Source: Pegoplata infirma (Eukaryota > Arthropoda > Insecta > Diptera > Anthomyiidae). From it: 64,000 nucleotides of DNA. Where the stretch lies: the NCBI GenBank assembly GCA_963921195.1, contig OY992536.1, positions 232,722,023 to 232,786,022 of the forward strand. Direction: 5' to 3'. Under the pieces are notes generated by a model. That model was not told the DNA's origin and made no database searches. It worked only from the letters and a program-made list of their open reading frames with translations. The first letter of the stretch is position 1, and the number at the start of each line of letters is the position of its first letter. Shown piece by piece: positions 53,097-63,983 of this stretch. The translations under genes and the position numbers were made by a program.

Positions 53097-54306
53097 TAGG
53101 GTTTGCAATGCGGTTTTAATCGTAATCGTAACCGTAACCGCATAAAAAATACTGCGGTTACGGTTAATTTAATTAAAATAAGATTAGAAGGGCAAACGAT
53201 TTTTTTTAGAAAAAAAGTATTAAAGAATAATAAAAAATTTATAGACACGAAAAATGCCTCAGAATATGAAACTTTTTCTGTAGCAAAAATTGTTTAGAAT
53301 CTAAAAATTCTGACACAGTTTCAGACTCTATGCCTCAGAGTCTGAATAATTTTCTATTAAAAAATGTCCCAGAGTCTGAATCTTTTCTTATAGAAAGAAA
53401 ATACTCAGAAATTCAGGGTTGGCAACCGAAACCCGGCTAGAATAACGGTATTTGGCTATTGTACCGCAACTAATAAAGATATGGGCTTTTTCAAAAGCAA
53501 TTATGAAAGCTGATGAAATTTCTGGTATTTCAAATGTGTCACTTCGTGTTTTTACCGGTTCGTTTTCGAAATGTAGGTCAATACCTTTATAATACCGTTT
53601 GAAACGGTATTATAAAGGTATTGGCCTATATAACTAAAACGAACCGGTAGAAACACGAAGTAACACATTTAAAATATTAGAAATTTCATCAGCTTTCATA
53701 ATCGCTTTTGAAAATGTCCATATCTTTATTGGTTGCGGTACAATAGCCAAATACCGTTATTCTAGGTGGGTATCGGTTGCCAACCCTGCTCAGAATCTAA
53801 AACTGTTTTTATAAAAAAAATCTTTAAGAATCGAAGATTTTTTCCATAGAAAGAATATTTCAGAATCCGAGACTTTTTTTCTACAGAAAAAAAAATCTTG
53901 TAATCTTAAAAAAATTTCTTTGCGTCTGAACCTTTTTCTATAAAAACATACGGAAATTTAAGATCATTTAAAAATAACCCAATATTTTTTAATTGAAAAA
54001 ATGGCTATAAATCTGAGACATTTTTGAAGTATAACATTTTTCAGAATTTGAAAAGTTTTCAATCGAAAAAATGTCTTAAAAACTTTTTGTATAACTTTTT
54101 CCCATCAAAACCCAATAGCTTTATCCGCCTCTGCCTACACTTTACATAAAATCATTAATGTACTTCTATTACACATTTTTTTATTAAAAAAAATTACTAA
54201 ATTAAAATTATTTTAAAAGAGTGCAGTTAACCGTTAACCGCGGTTAATCGCTTGAATTTTAACCGTAACCGCAATTAAGAGAAACTGCGGTTATTTGCAA
54301 ACCCTA
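53097..54306. mobile_element. hAT-like element, TAGGGTTTGCAA ends, 8-bp duplication
   Basis: Starts TAGGGTTTGCAATGCGGTTT and ends AAACTGCGGTTATTTGCAAA then CCCTA, inverted. Subterminal CCGTAACCGC / GCGGTTAACGG words occur at both ends. The flanking octamers are CCCTGCAC (53089-53096) and CCCTACAC (54307-54314), one mismatch, as expected of an aged hAT duplication. The interior carries TCTGA...TTTTTCTA words and a nested foldback at 53414-53788. No transposase frame. Confidence 0.82.
53414..53788. mobile_element. Nested foldback MITE, CAGGGTTGGCAACC ends
   Basis: 375 bp, nearly a perfect palindrome centred between 53600 and 53601 (ATACCGTTTGAAACGGTAT). Ends CAGGGTTGGCAACCGAAACC and GGTATCGGTTGCCAACCCTG. 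CTCAGAA occurs close outside both ends (53404, 53789), consistent with a slightly decayed duplication. CAGGG termini suggest the hAT superfamily. It is younger than the 53097-54306 element that holds it. Confidence 0.85.
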
Positions 54307-55115
54307 CCCTACACCACACTGTGGTACAGGGTATTATTAGTTTGTGCTGAAGTTTGTAACTACCCGAAATATTGCTCCTAGACCCACTTTTAAGTATACC
54401 GATTGACTTAGAATCACTTTTTGAGTCGATTTAACGATGTCCGTCCGTCCGTCTGTCCATGTAAACGGTGTAAACACGATACAGGTCACAATTTTTAATC
54501 AATTGACTTGAAATTTAAAACTTAAGCCTCTTTTGACCCAAGCCTATTGAAATTGGAAAAAATCGGTCCATAAATAGACCTAGCCCCCGTACAAAAATCC
54601 TCTTTAGTTTTGGCTCAAATGACTCTAATAACCACATTTTAATAGGTATCTTTTCGAAATTTGGCAGGTAATCATGTTTCATCCACACAAATAACCATTC
54701 CGAATTTTAAAGAAATCGGACCAGTTCTTCTTGTAGCCCCATACAAACCACCTTCCCGATTTTCATATAAATCTCTAAAAATTCATGAAAATAGAAAATA
54801 TTTAAATAAAATTCTGTTTGTGTATGTTAAACGCGTACTTTAATAACCTTAGCAAATCTGATTATCATCGGACCATTTTTGGACTTAGGTCCCATGTGAA
54901 AATTTCGCCCGATATTCAGTTGAAGCGGTTTATTGTCAACAAAAAGAAGCCCATTCCACTCAAATTTTATTTGTGAGTGCTTTTTACACTTATTAAGGAT
55001 TTGTCAAAATATAGATCTAATCAGTCCATCTTTGAACTTGGGACCAAATTTCCGAAAAACTCTGGTGTAGGGTATTATATGGTCGGTCTTGACCGACTAT
55101 AATTTTCTTACTTGT

Positions 55116-56477
55116 TTTTTAAATGATTATTTCTGTTCTTTGTTTCAAATATAACAACATTAAAAATAAAGACTTTCATTAGCATTCAATTTTAAAAATG
55201 ATTTATTTTTGTTCTGTAAGTAAAACTAAGTGATTCTTCTTTAATTTTTAATGATTTGTGTACGTTATTTTTTTTTAAATTGTTGGTATTTGTGTTTTAA
55301 TTTTTATTAAATAATAAAAATTAGTTATTTTTAGTCTTTTTCATTGTTGGTATTTTTTAAATAAAAGTCATTAGTTTTTACCCATTGTAAAACTATAACG
55401 GTACTATCATTAGAAAAAGTAATCAAAAATTTGTAAACAAACATAAAACCCCTTGGCTTCAACAAATTAAAATAGTAAACCAACCCAACAAATAAATAAA
55501 TAAAAAGAAGATCTCCAATCGAATTTCATTGGAGAAAATGGTTATTGTTGCCAAAACTGTGTTCGTATTGGGAAAATTAATCAATTTGTTTAAAACCGTG
55601 GGTTAAAGTTTTGTATACGGGCATAAACATAACCACTTTTTGGAAAATATTTTCAATTTGTCTGCTGGGATTTCTTGTTTATTTTGTTGTTTGTTTTTGA
55701 TTATATTTTTTTTTTGTTTTGATTTTTTTATTTATTTGAATTTATGTTTTTAAATTTTGAATTTAAGAGGTGGATGGTATTGACAACAAATTCTAATAAT
55801 ACTACCTGGTATTATTGTGCCATGGTTTTTACCAACTTGTGTAGGTTATTTTTTTGTAGACAAAAAATACAAAAAACTGTTTATAGAAATATAAAAACAT
55901 GTTTGTATCAAGTGACTTTGGCACGATGGATAGAGTTTCTGGCCAGAATGTAGTCAATTCCCGAAAAATTTTATTAAACATTTTTTAAAATAAAATTCAA
56001 TAGAAAAATTTAAAAAATAATATCAATAAATTTTAATATTTTCGTAGGTATTATTTTTTTGAATTTGTTGGTAATAATAACACAACAGTCATTAATTTTA
56101 AATGTGTTCGTAGATTATTATTTCGAATTTGTTGGTAAAAAAATGAAAGTGACGTTATTTTTTAATGTTCAATGTTATTTATTTTAAAAAATTTTATTAA
56201 CAGTAAAAAATAAATGTTGAAGTTTGTTAAAACAAATGAATAATAACTGGGATGGTTTTCAATTGTATAATCACTTGTTTTAAATATGTTTTTCATTTGT
56301 TTTTGCCTAAAAAATATTTTTAGTGCTCTTATTTTACGAGAATTCCTTATGTTTTTTTTGTTTATATTAAGTTATGTATTGCTATCCATATTTATTTTTA
56401 CTCGGTTAATTATTCGTATTTTTTTTTTGTTGTTGTCATTATTGTTTATCATTTACATTTGAAAAAACTTTACTCAC
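55116..56477. other. Intron sequence next to the TM5 exon, no repeat recognised
   Basis: AT-rich DNA upstream (plus sense) of the TM5 exon, that is, the first 1.4 kb of the large intron in gene orientation. Runs of T and A; no repeat family from elsewhere in the window. Frame 55744-55953 lies here without support. Confidence 0.5.
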
Positions 56478-56636
56478 CTGTTCGTTGTTTGTTTTGCGCG
56501 GATGTTTTTTAATGCCGCGTCTCGCACGCGCTTTAGCGGCAAAATAAATTCGTATATAAACGAAAACCATTATACAGCTGGGAATGTAAAAGGACCCCAA
56601 TGCAGAATATAATACATAGCCAATATCCTCGCTAAG
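56478..56636 (-). CDS. Octalpha2R: Octopamine receptor alpha2-type, TM5 exon
   Basis: A 159-bp internal exon (53 codons) in phase 0 at both ends. The acceptor is TTTACAG|CTT (AG at 56638-56637) and the donor is CAG|GTGAGT (56477). The peptide opens LSEDIGYVLYSALGS, then TM5 (FYIPSCIMVFVYIRIYFA), then a basic start to the third intracellular loop (KARARRGIKKHPRK). The YSALGS serines in TM5 are where catecholamine-type ligands are held in this receptor class. It joins in frame to the exon at 17524-18594. About 45% GC against about 20% in flanking DNA. The family assignment rests on recognition of TM5-TM7; preceding exons with TM1-TM4 are not seen up to 64000. Confidence 0.85.
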
Positions 56637-57297
56637 CTGTAAATATACAAAAAAAAAATAAATAAAGTTGAGAGAAAAAAATTAGAATGTTATTAAAATT
56701 TATTTCATAAATTTTAAATGAACTTTACATAGATACTGTTTTCAGTTTTGTTTTTTTTTTTGCTTTCATTTTTATTATTAACTTTCTTTTTTGACAGTTA
56801 TTATGCAAGCAAATTAAATTAAACTTAATTCTATGAAGGATTTCAACTTTTACGCTTTCAGGAATTTTAAATCTTTTGCAAAAATAATAAAAAAAGAAAA
56901 GAAAATCTCCCCCAAAAAATTTAATGCTTCTGATGTAAAATGTTGAATGTGTTTTAAGTCATAAAAAAAAGAAAATACATCTTTATAATACATACATATA
57001 TTCTCAAAATTTAATGTAGCAGTGTATATGTTAAATTTTATGTTTGTCTTAAAAATTTTTAAAAGATTTTATTTAAGTTTAAGATTTTATTTGCGTTGCA
57101 GTGGAATGTATATAAAATAATATGACATGGAGTTTTTTTTAACACTCAAGATATGTAAAGTTCATTTGGACTCATTTGTATAAACATCATTTACAAGGGA
57201 AGTACTACAACCCTTATAAACCGATTTTCATGAAACATTTTCATCTCGAATGACACAACTTTTGACATGTCTTATATGAAAGTTTCTATTTCAAACG
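56637..57297. other. Intron DNA upstream of the TM5 exon
   Basis: In gene orientation this is the 3' part of the preceding intron. It contains the T-rich tract before the acceptor and otherwise AT-rich DNA. No exon for TM4 or earlier segments found here. Confidence 0.5.
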
Positions 57298-57299
57298 TA

Positions 57300-59939
57300 C
57301 ACAGATAAAAATGAGTTGTTAGATCAAGCACGAAATACACCAGGTTGAGCATTATTTTAATTAAAAGTCATCTGATGAGGAAAATTGTTGGATCAAGCAC
57401 GAAAATTGTAGGTCAGTCATTGACTATTCCTTGATTAAACCAATGCTTGATTTGAGTAATTTGTTAATTGTTATTTTTCTGTAATTTTTGATTAAACTAA
57501 TGCTTGATTTGAGTGAGCGGTTAATCAATAATTTTGTGTTATTTTTGATCAGGCGCGGATCCAGGAATTTCATTTGGGGGGGGAGATTTTTTTTACCAAA
57601 AAAATTTTATGCAGTCGGAATACAAAAAAGTTTGGTGGGGGGGGGGGGGGGTGTTGTATGAATTTTCGTGAATATTTTTAATATTGAGTAACAAATGAAA
57701 AACCAAAAATAAAAAAAATAAACTTAAAGCAACCTTTTGATTTGGATTTGGGGGAACTTTTTTTATAGCATACTCAGTCATAGCTAGTCACAAATTTGAA
57801 AAGACCCGTAATTTTTATATAAAAAATTCTATATAAAAAACTGAAATATTTCGAATAAAAAAAATTAGCCATATTGGCCTCTGTTCTGTCTTTCACAACT
57901 TTTCAATTCACATGAAAATTTCCGAATCACATGAAATCAAGTTTAGTGTTTTGTTGATCACGTTTTCATTCGAAGTTGAAATCGAATAATTAAAATTTAA
58001 AAAAATATAAGGAAAAAAGTGCATTCGTTTTACTTTCACCAAATTTTATTTATGTGAAACAAAACGAAAAAAAAATTCGGATGTGAAATGTAGAACACCA
58101 AAAAAATTCGTAAATTTTCATTTTCACATTTTTTATGTGAATTACTTTTTTTGGAACAGCGGCCATTATTAGTTTTTTATAAATGTTTCCTTTACAAAAT
58201 ATCTCAGATGTTGAGCCATTTTTTCTACAAAAAATCTTTTAGATTCTAAAATAGTTTTCATATAGAAAAATAACCCATTTTTCTGAGATTTTTGCCTTTA
58301 GAAAAATGTTCAGATTCTAAAACTTTGATATAAAAAAGTTAAATTCTCAGATTTTCTTAAGAAAAACTCTCAGATTCAACATTTTCTTATAGAAAATGTT
58401 TCCGATTTTTAAACTTTTTTCTATAATATGAGATTCTGAGACATAATTTTTATAAAAAATTTTCAAATTCTAATGTATCTTTCTTATAAAAAATCTCTGA
58501 AATAATGCTCATATTTTAAAGTAATTCTCAGATTGTAAAAACTTATTCGTATAAAAATATTCTTCGATCATATTTCTTAAAAAAAAATGATGAGATACTA
58601 AAAAATTATCAGTTCAAAAACATTTTATGAAGAAATTTTGATACACTTTTCTAAAACTTAAATTTTTTAGGATTTTTTTAATGAAAAATTTTACGATTTA
58701 ATGGCATCTAATGTTTTAAATTTCTTAGATTTTGAAACATTTTTCATATAGAAAAATTATTATTAAAATATTTCCATATTCAGAGACACATTCCCTATAG
58801 ACAAATTCTTAGAATATTCTATAGTTTTCTATAGAAAAGTTATAAAACATGTTTTCTATAAAAAAAATTAATAGATCTTGATATAGAAAAATTCGCGCAT
58901 TTAAAAGATTTCTTAAATGGAGAAATTCTCATTCTCAAGAAGTTTTCTATAAAAAAACTAACAGTGGAAATAAATTTCCATATAGAAAACTCAAATTCTG
59001 AGACGTTTTTCTTGTAGAAATGTTTTTTTTTTGCATAAATTTTGTGGCAGATTCTGAAACATTTTTTTTTTTGGAAAAATTCTCAGATGCTGAGGGATTT
59101 TTTCTATAGAAATGTAATAAGAAATTTTTTATAAAATTTGAGATAATTTTTCAATTAAAAAAATTTTTACATTCTAAGTCAAATAAGTATCAAAAAAATT
59201 TTTTTAAGGTAAAGTCTGAAATTTTTAAACATTTTTCTATAAAAAATTATACTTTTTCCATAGAAAATAATTAGGAAAGTTATTCGGTTAGAAAATGTCC
59301 ACGACTCTATTGCAATTTAAGTTTTTCATATGCACATTCTTTAATTCTGAAACACTTTATTCTTAGGCTACGTGGGCTGACGTAAATGATCAGCACACAT
59401 ATAAATTCCCTTAGGGTTTTTTACATTATAGTCTTTTTCCTTCCTTTTTTTTTTTCCTTTTCCTTTCCTTTCTTTTTTTCTTTCCTTTTTTTTCTTTCGA
59501 AATCATTTTGGGGGGGGAGAAATCCCATTCTCCCCCCCCCCTGGATCCGCGCCTGTTTTTGATTAATCCAATGCTTGATCTGAGTGAATGGTTAATCATT
59601 ATTTTACAGTTGTAGTGTTTTTTGTCAGTCTTTTCAAGTTTTTTGTTTAAATTGTTTTTTTTTTGTGCTTTATATTATTTTGTTTATTTTCGTCTTGTGT
59701 GCGTGAAAGTACTTTTCTATTTGACGACTAACTAAGACTAAAACAAAAAACGCAAAAGCGTTCATCGCATTGTTACTCAAAGCCTACTATGATGAGTTTT
59801 TTTGTTTTTATGAATTTTTTTGTGAATTTTTCAGATTTGAGCAAATGGTTAATTGATTCAAGTAAAATTTAATTGAATGTCAAATTTAAAGCTGAGCAAA
59901 TATTTAATTGTTTTTTTCCATTGAATATTTTTTTCTGTG
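57300..59939. mobile_element. TIR element, CACAGATAAAAA type, TA flanks, carrying a hAT-like insertion
   Basis: Ends CACAGATAAAAATGAG and TTTTTTCTGTG with TA outside both (57298-57299, 59940-59941). Its body repeats GATTAA(A/T)CCAATGCTTGAT and TTTGAGTGA/GCGGTTAATCA-like units before 57549 and after 59556, the two halves being separated by the 57550-59555 element. Only about 630 bp belongs to the host element itself. Confidence 0.75.
57550..59555. mobile_element. Non-autonomous hAT-like element, 2.0 kb, perfect 8-bp duplication
   Basis: Ends CAGGCGCGGATCCAGG and CCTGGATCCGCGCCTG. The octamer TTTTTGAT flanks both (57542-57549, 59556-59563). Long G and C runs sit just inside the ends. The interior is a degenerate array of TCTGAGA...TTTTTCTATAGAAAA words every 45-60 bp and a C/T microsatellite at 59440-59500. 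No transposase; the minus-strand frame at 57593-57781 is an artefact of the arm. A partial inverted relative is at 44950-46282. Confidence 0.92.
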
Positions 59940-60044
59940 TACCACGAAAAAAAAAAAATGTTGTTGGATCAAAGTCAAACTTTGAGAGCTTATTGTCCTA
60001 TATGAAAGTAACAAATCGTGGAACAAAAGTTTTCGTTTTTCGGA

Positions 60045-60420
60045 AAAATGGGCGAGATAGGCGTGGTCAAACAAGGTAAAATTGAGCAATTTTTGCATGA
60101 TGTCGCTTTATATTTAAGTTTTTCTACAGTAACTCAACGATTCTGAAATTTTCGAAACACATTTATTTTAAAGTGTTTTGTATGGGCTATCGATTGGCGT
60201 TATTAGTTTTTGGAAAAATTTCAGAACTATATCTGAATTTTTCAAATGAAAAAAAAAATTGATGTAGCAAAAAACATGCCAGTTTTAATTTTTTTTAAAA
60301 ATAAATTTTAAATTAAAGTTAATTTCATTCTCTACATCATATCAAATTTTCAGAGAGCAGTTATTTTTGGTTTTCGAGAAAATTGGCTTTAAAGTTTAAA
60401 TGTCTTATTTTATTTTCCAT
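60045..60420 (+). repeat. Diverged relative of the 13921 foldback (one arm)
   Basis: The words GGGCGAGATAGGCGTGGTCA, TTTTGTATGGGCTATCGATT, TTTTTGGAAAAATTTCAGAA and TTTTCGAGAAAATTGGC occur in the same order as in the left arm at 14049-14385. No second arm is seen. Two frames overlapping at 59873-60098 are not supported. Confidence 0.6.
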
Positions 60421-61400
60421 ATCACTCATACGCCACGATACATTTATTTTTGCACTTACCAAAAACTTGCTTAATTCTGTTTAGATAACAGATTTAGAGC
60501 TGATTTGTCTTATTTATAGGAATTCGACTGTTTTTTTGTTGACCAGAGACATACAGTGCCATCGCTTACTCGTCTTCTGTGTAATAATAATGACAATTTT
60601 TTTGAACTTTAAAATCTTTGAAATGATGAAGAAGGTTTGTAAAATTTTTGAAGTGCAGACTTTAAAATATTTTTTGGAACTTGTCTACTTCTGATATATT
60701 TTAAATTTTTAGTTGTAAGGCAATGTGTTTAATATCAGAGTATTCTAAAAAATTAACAACGACTGTGAATATTGTTGCCTGGATTTATTCCAGTAAATGG
60801 CTAAGCGGCGTCCCAGAATTTCAACAATCATAAGGCAAAGATCACTTCTGAAATATTGTCATTTTATTGATATTGAATGCAACCTTGATACGAAGAATCT
60901 TGAAAAACAGTAAAATTCTTATTATAAATATGACAAATCAATAGAGTCCGGCCGAAACCAGTTTTTCGAGGCCAAACCGAAACCGAACCAAAACCGAAAC
61001 TGAAAATGAAAAAAATTAATGCCTGGCTGAATAAAATTTTTATTTATTTCTTTTTTAAAAAAAATATACGGCACTTAATGTTTTTAAACCATCGAAGTTG
61101 CTGTATTTATTCAAAAATATATATATTCTTAAAAACTTACAAAAAAATCATAAAGAATGGCCCGGTTATAATCTGGACGACTTATGTGCCTTATAACTTT
61201 TGAATGAAAAGTCACATTTTTATAATTTATGTATCAAATTAAAGGAAATTTGTCCACTTTTTTTTTGGTACAGGTTTCAAGTTTGTAAGTTAAATATTCT
61301 TTAGTGCAGACGTCATTAACCGAAAAAAAGATGAAGAAATTTTGCACATCCTTCGGTGCTACCTCTGCATCAAACTTAACATTAAATTTAACAGTACACC
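60421..61400. other. No gene recognised; possible hAT-like end at 60945
   Basis: AGTCCGGCCGAAACCAG followed by GGCCAAACCGAAACCG repeats (60944-61003) looks like the end of an AAACCGAA-type transposon, but no partner end was found. The rest is AT-rich intron or intergenic DNA. The frame at 61006-61203 is low complexity. Confidence 0.45.
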
Positions 61401-61407
61401 GTCCTAC

Positions 61408-62451
61408 ACACTTTTATACACATGGACCAGACCGAAAAATTCTGAAAGTAGGACTGAAAATAAAATACACGTGTCTCCCAGTTTTTCTAGATCAATTCGT
61501 GTTTTCGCGAAAAACGCCAATAAAAAAAGTTGTATTTTTCCAAAGTAGTGTGAAATAAATCGAAAAATTTATTAAATCTACTTGTGAGCCTAATAATGTT
61601 TGAACATATCTTTAGTAAAATTTAAAGACGGTTCTTTTCGTGGAATATATTAACCCTCGATCTCCCATTTTTGGGGGTCATTTATGTCCTCATTTCTAAT
61701 GCTCTCCTAGAAAACCATTAAATCATGCATTTAAAGGGTTAAAATGTTCTACAAAAATGTTCTGCATCAAATTTCACTAGGAGTTGTCAAAGGCCAATAA
61801 TTTGTGCGATGTTAGCAAAATGCTCAAAAAAGTAAAATTGTAAAGTATATGTGGTGTAACACAATTTAATAAATTATGATACCTTACAATTTTACTTTTT
61901 TAAGCATTTTGCTAACATCTAACGAACTTTTTGGCCTTTGGCAACCCCTAGTGAATTTTAATGCAAAAGATTTTTGTGGAATATTTTAACCCTTTAAACG
62001 CACGATTTAATGCTTTTCTAGGTGAGTATTTGAAATAAGAACAAAAATTAACCCTAAAAATTGCAGATAGAGGGTTAATATGTATATTCCAAGAAAAGAA
62101 CCATCATTAAATTCTACTGAACTTATCTGTTAACACTATTTTTCTCAGAAGTAAATTTTCTATATTTTTTCGACTTATTTCACACTTCTTTTGTGAAACA
62201 CAATTTAACATTATATTTTTTTTTGCATTTTTCGCGAAAAAACGCGAATTGATTTAAAAAACCTGAGAGATACGGGAATGTTATTTTTATACCCACTTTC
62301 TGACTGTAGTGAATTTTTGCTATAGTGCGAATTTTTTTTTTTTTTTTTAGTTTTTCGCGAAAACGCGAATTGATCTAAAAAAACTGGGAGACACAGGTAT
62401 TTTATTTTCGGCCGTACTCTCAGAATTTTTTAGTCCGGTTCATGTGTACAG
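61408..62451. mobile_element. Large foldback element, ~500-bp arms
   Basis: The outer words ACACATGGACCAGACCG and CGGTTCATGTGT are inverted. Inner pairs: TCGCGAAAAACGCC / TTTCGCGAAAA, CACGTGTCTCCCAG / CTGGGAGACACAGG, TTAACCCTCGATCTCCC / AGATAGAGGGTTAA, TTTAAAGGGTTAAAATGTTC / GAATATTTTAACCCTTTAAA, AGTAAAATTGTAAAGTAT / ATACCTTACAATTTTACT. The loop is near 61850. The right arm has the CGCGAAAA...GGGAGA block in duplicate (62232 and 62349). The 61304-61558 frames lie in the left arm and are not genes. Confidence 0.82.
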
Positions 62452-62530
62452 CCAAAATTTGAAATTTGTCGGACGGTGGTATTATACATTTTTTGCTTCT
62501 TTATACTCTCCTTCAATTTATTTTTTTACA

Positions 62531-63256
62531 TTTGGCGAGTTGCCTTGAATAAATATATATCACATTAAAACGGAATGCACCACAATCTTAAAATTTTACA
62601 TTCTTATATAGTTTTGTATGGGCTGTAGAATAAAATTTTTTTCTTTGGAAAATTTTCAGAACCCATTCTGAAATTTTCCATTTTTTAAAAAAGACAATTT
62701 ATCAAAAATCCGGCCACTTTTTTTATCTTTTTTTAAATTTTCTTCTTTTTTAAAAATTTTTTTTTTAAGTTTAGATGTTTGTCCATCCACACAAAAAAAT
62801 CAGAAAAACATTTTTCGTTTTTTTCGAGAAAATCCCATTTGAATTTTAAATTTCATAACAATTTTGTAATTTGCTTGTTTTTTCTTGTTTTAATGTTGCG
62901 AATGAGTAATATTAATTGCATGAATATTACTCATTCGCAACGTTAATACAAGAAAATACAAGCAAATTACAAAATTGTTATGAAATTTAAAATATAAATA
63001 AAAAATTTAATCGATAGCCCATACAAAAATATATAAAAATGTAAATTTTTGAGATTGTGGTGCATTCCGTTTTAAAGTGATAAATATTTAATCAATGCAA
63101 CTCGCCACAAATTTGACCATTTTTCTAATATTTGACCACGCCTCCTAAGCCCAGTTTTTGAAAAGTTTAAAAACCAAAAACGCAATTTTCTAAGTTCTAT
63201 CCATACCTATTCAGAAATTTACGGTACACATGTTTTTTTTTTGGTGTGGAATGCCT
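62531..63256. mobile_element. Degenerate copy of the 13921 foldback element
   Basis: Shares GGCGAGTTGCCTTGAAT, CACATTAAAACGGAATGCAC, GTATGGGCT, TTGGAAAATTTTCAGAACCC, GTCCATCCACACAAAAAAAT, and the right end GGTGTGGAATGCCTC. The left end is missing its first ~170 bp and the right arm has an internal deletion (63000-63010 region). Arms are less alike than in the 13921 copy, so it is older. Confidence 0.8.
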
Positions 63257-63897
63257 CTATGTATCAAAAAAAATAAAAAATTTTATAACTTTGTAACTCA
63301 AAAAAAAACCTTTTTCAATTTTTATCATATGCACAATAGGGCGTCTGTTCAAATCTAAACTTTCGAATTTTGTGTCGTAATACCTGCCAAACGATGGCCA
63401 CGTTAGAACTGATTATGGAAAAATTTATGAACAAATTTTAAAAGGTCATCTTCAGTTGGCAACCAGCGCGCTGCAGCGGCGGTCAAAGTTGAATTTATCT
63501 ATTTCGACCAAAATTCATGTCCGAATTTTTTAACTAAATCCGGCGCAAAAACTCGGAAATTTGTCGTAATTTATTGATAAAACATTTAAAAAATTTTAAA
63601 AGCGCGATTTTGGTCCACAGATGCTGATGTTTAAATATAAAAATTATTTTTTTATCCAAATTGGTCTCAAAAGTTGGAAAATGTTTTTGACTCAAATATG
63701 TATTATTTCATACTTTTAAGTAATTCTTGAGTCTGTTCATTCAATTCTAACGAGTTATATAATTATTTTTAATTATTTCAAACACTTAATCATTTATTCG
63801 AGTATTTAATAATTAAAATTAAATTTCTTTTGTAATTCAATATTATTTTCGAAATTTTTCTCTAACAATAAGTACCAATAATCTGTTTTACTAACAG
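63257..63897. other. No gene recognised
   Basis: AT-rich DNA with one moderately GC-rich patch (63447-63560, CCAGCGCGCTGCAGCGGCGG). The patch has no long frame with recognisable motifs. Confidence 0.45.
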
Positions 63898-63983
63898 ACA
63901 TTACGTTCACTGCTAGTGCCATTAAGATTTTCCAATGGTATGGCAGCATTCCATAAAGGAAATAGTACTAGCATTAATAGAAG
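63898..63983 (+). other. Candidate exon, strand uncertain
   Basis: An 86-nt segment of about 42% GC between TTTTACTAACAG and AAG|GTAAGA on the plus strand, i.e. good acceptor and donor. One plus frame is open throughout (starts TLRSLLVPLRF, ends STSINRR). On the minus strand the same DNA is also open and reads a GPCR-N-terminus-like stretch with an N-glycosylation sequon (ENLNGTSSERN). Either it is an exon of an unidentified plus-strand gene or part of the N-terminal region of the receptor gene. I do not recognise the peptide in either reading. Confidence 0.3.

Larger units (their letters stand above)
53083..55115 (+). repeat. mini-me-like repeat (second subfamily), split by a hAT-like element
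   Basis: TTTATACCCTGCAC at 53083-53096 and CCCTACACCACACTGTGGTA from 54307 are the two sides of the split. Then come a GTTTGTAACTACCCGAAATA block, GTCCGTCCGTCCGTCTGTCC at 54439-54458, ACCGATTTTC-like words, and the end block GGTGTAGGGTATTATATGGT, CGGTCTTGACCGACTATAAT and TTTTCTTACTTG. The 15100-16205 repeat is a second copy. Frames inside (54661) are not genes. Confidence 0.75.
18595..56477 (-). other. Phase-0 intron of 37.9 kb in the octopamine receptor gene
   Basis: The donor is CAG|GTGAGT on the minus strand (GT at 56477-56476). The acceptor is TTTCAAATTGCAG|GTT (AG at 18596-18595). Joining the flanking exons gives a continuous frame (...NNEQ then VTSFTT...). The intron is filled with transposable elements, including at least five LINE copies in both orientations. 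Being an intron, it carries no exon of another gene that I can recognise. Confidence 0.85.

Noticed and set aside
54661..54843. 60-codon frame starting MAGNHVSS
   Set aside because: Lies in the conserved part of a mini-me-like repeat whose other copy (15.1-16.2 kb) does not keep the frame.
61304..61558. 84-codon and 68-codon overlapping frames
   Set aside because: They coincide with the left arm of the 61408-62451 foldback; the right arm has the same sequence without the frame.
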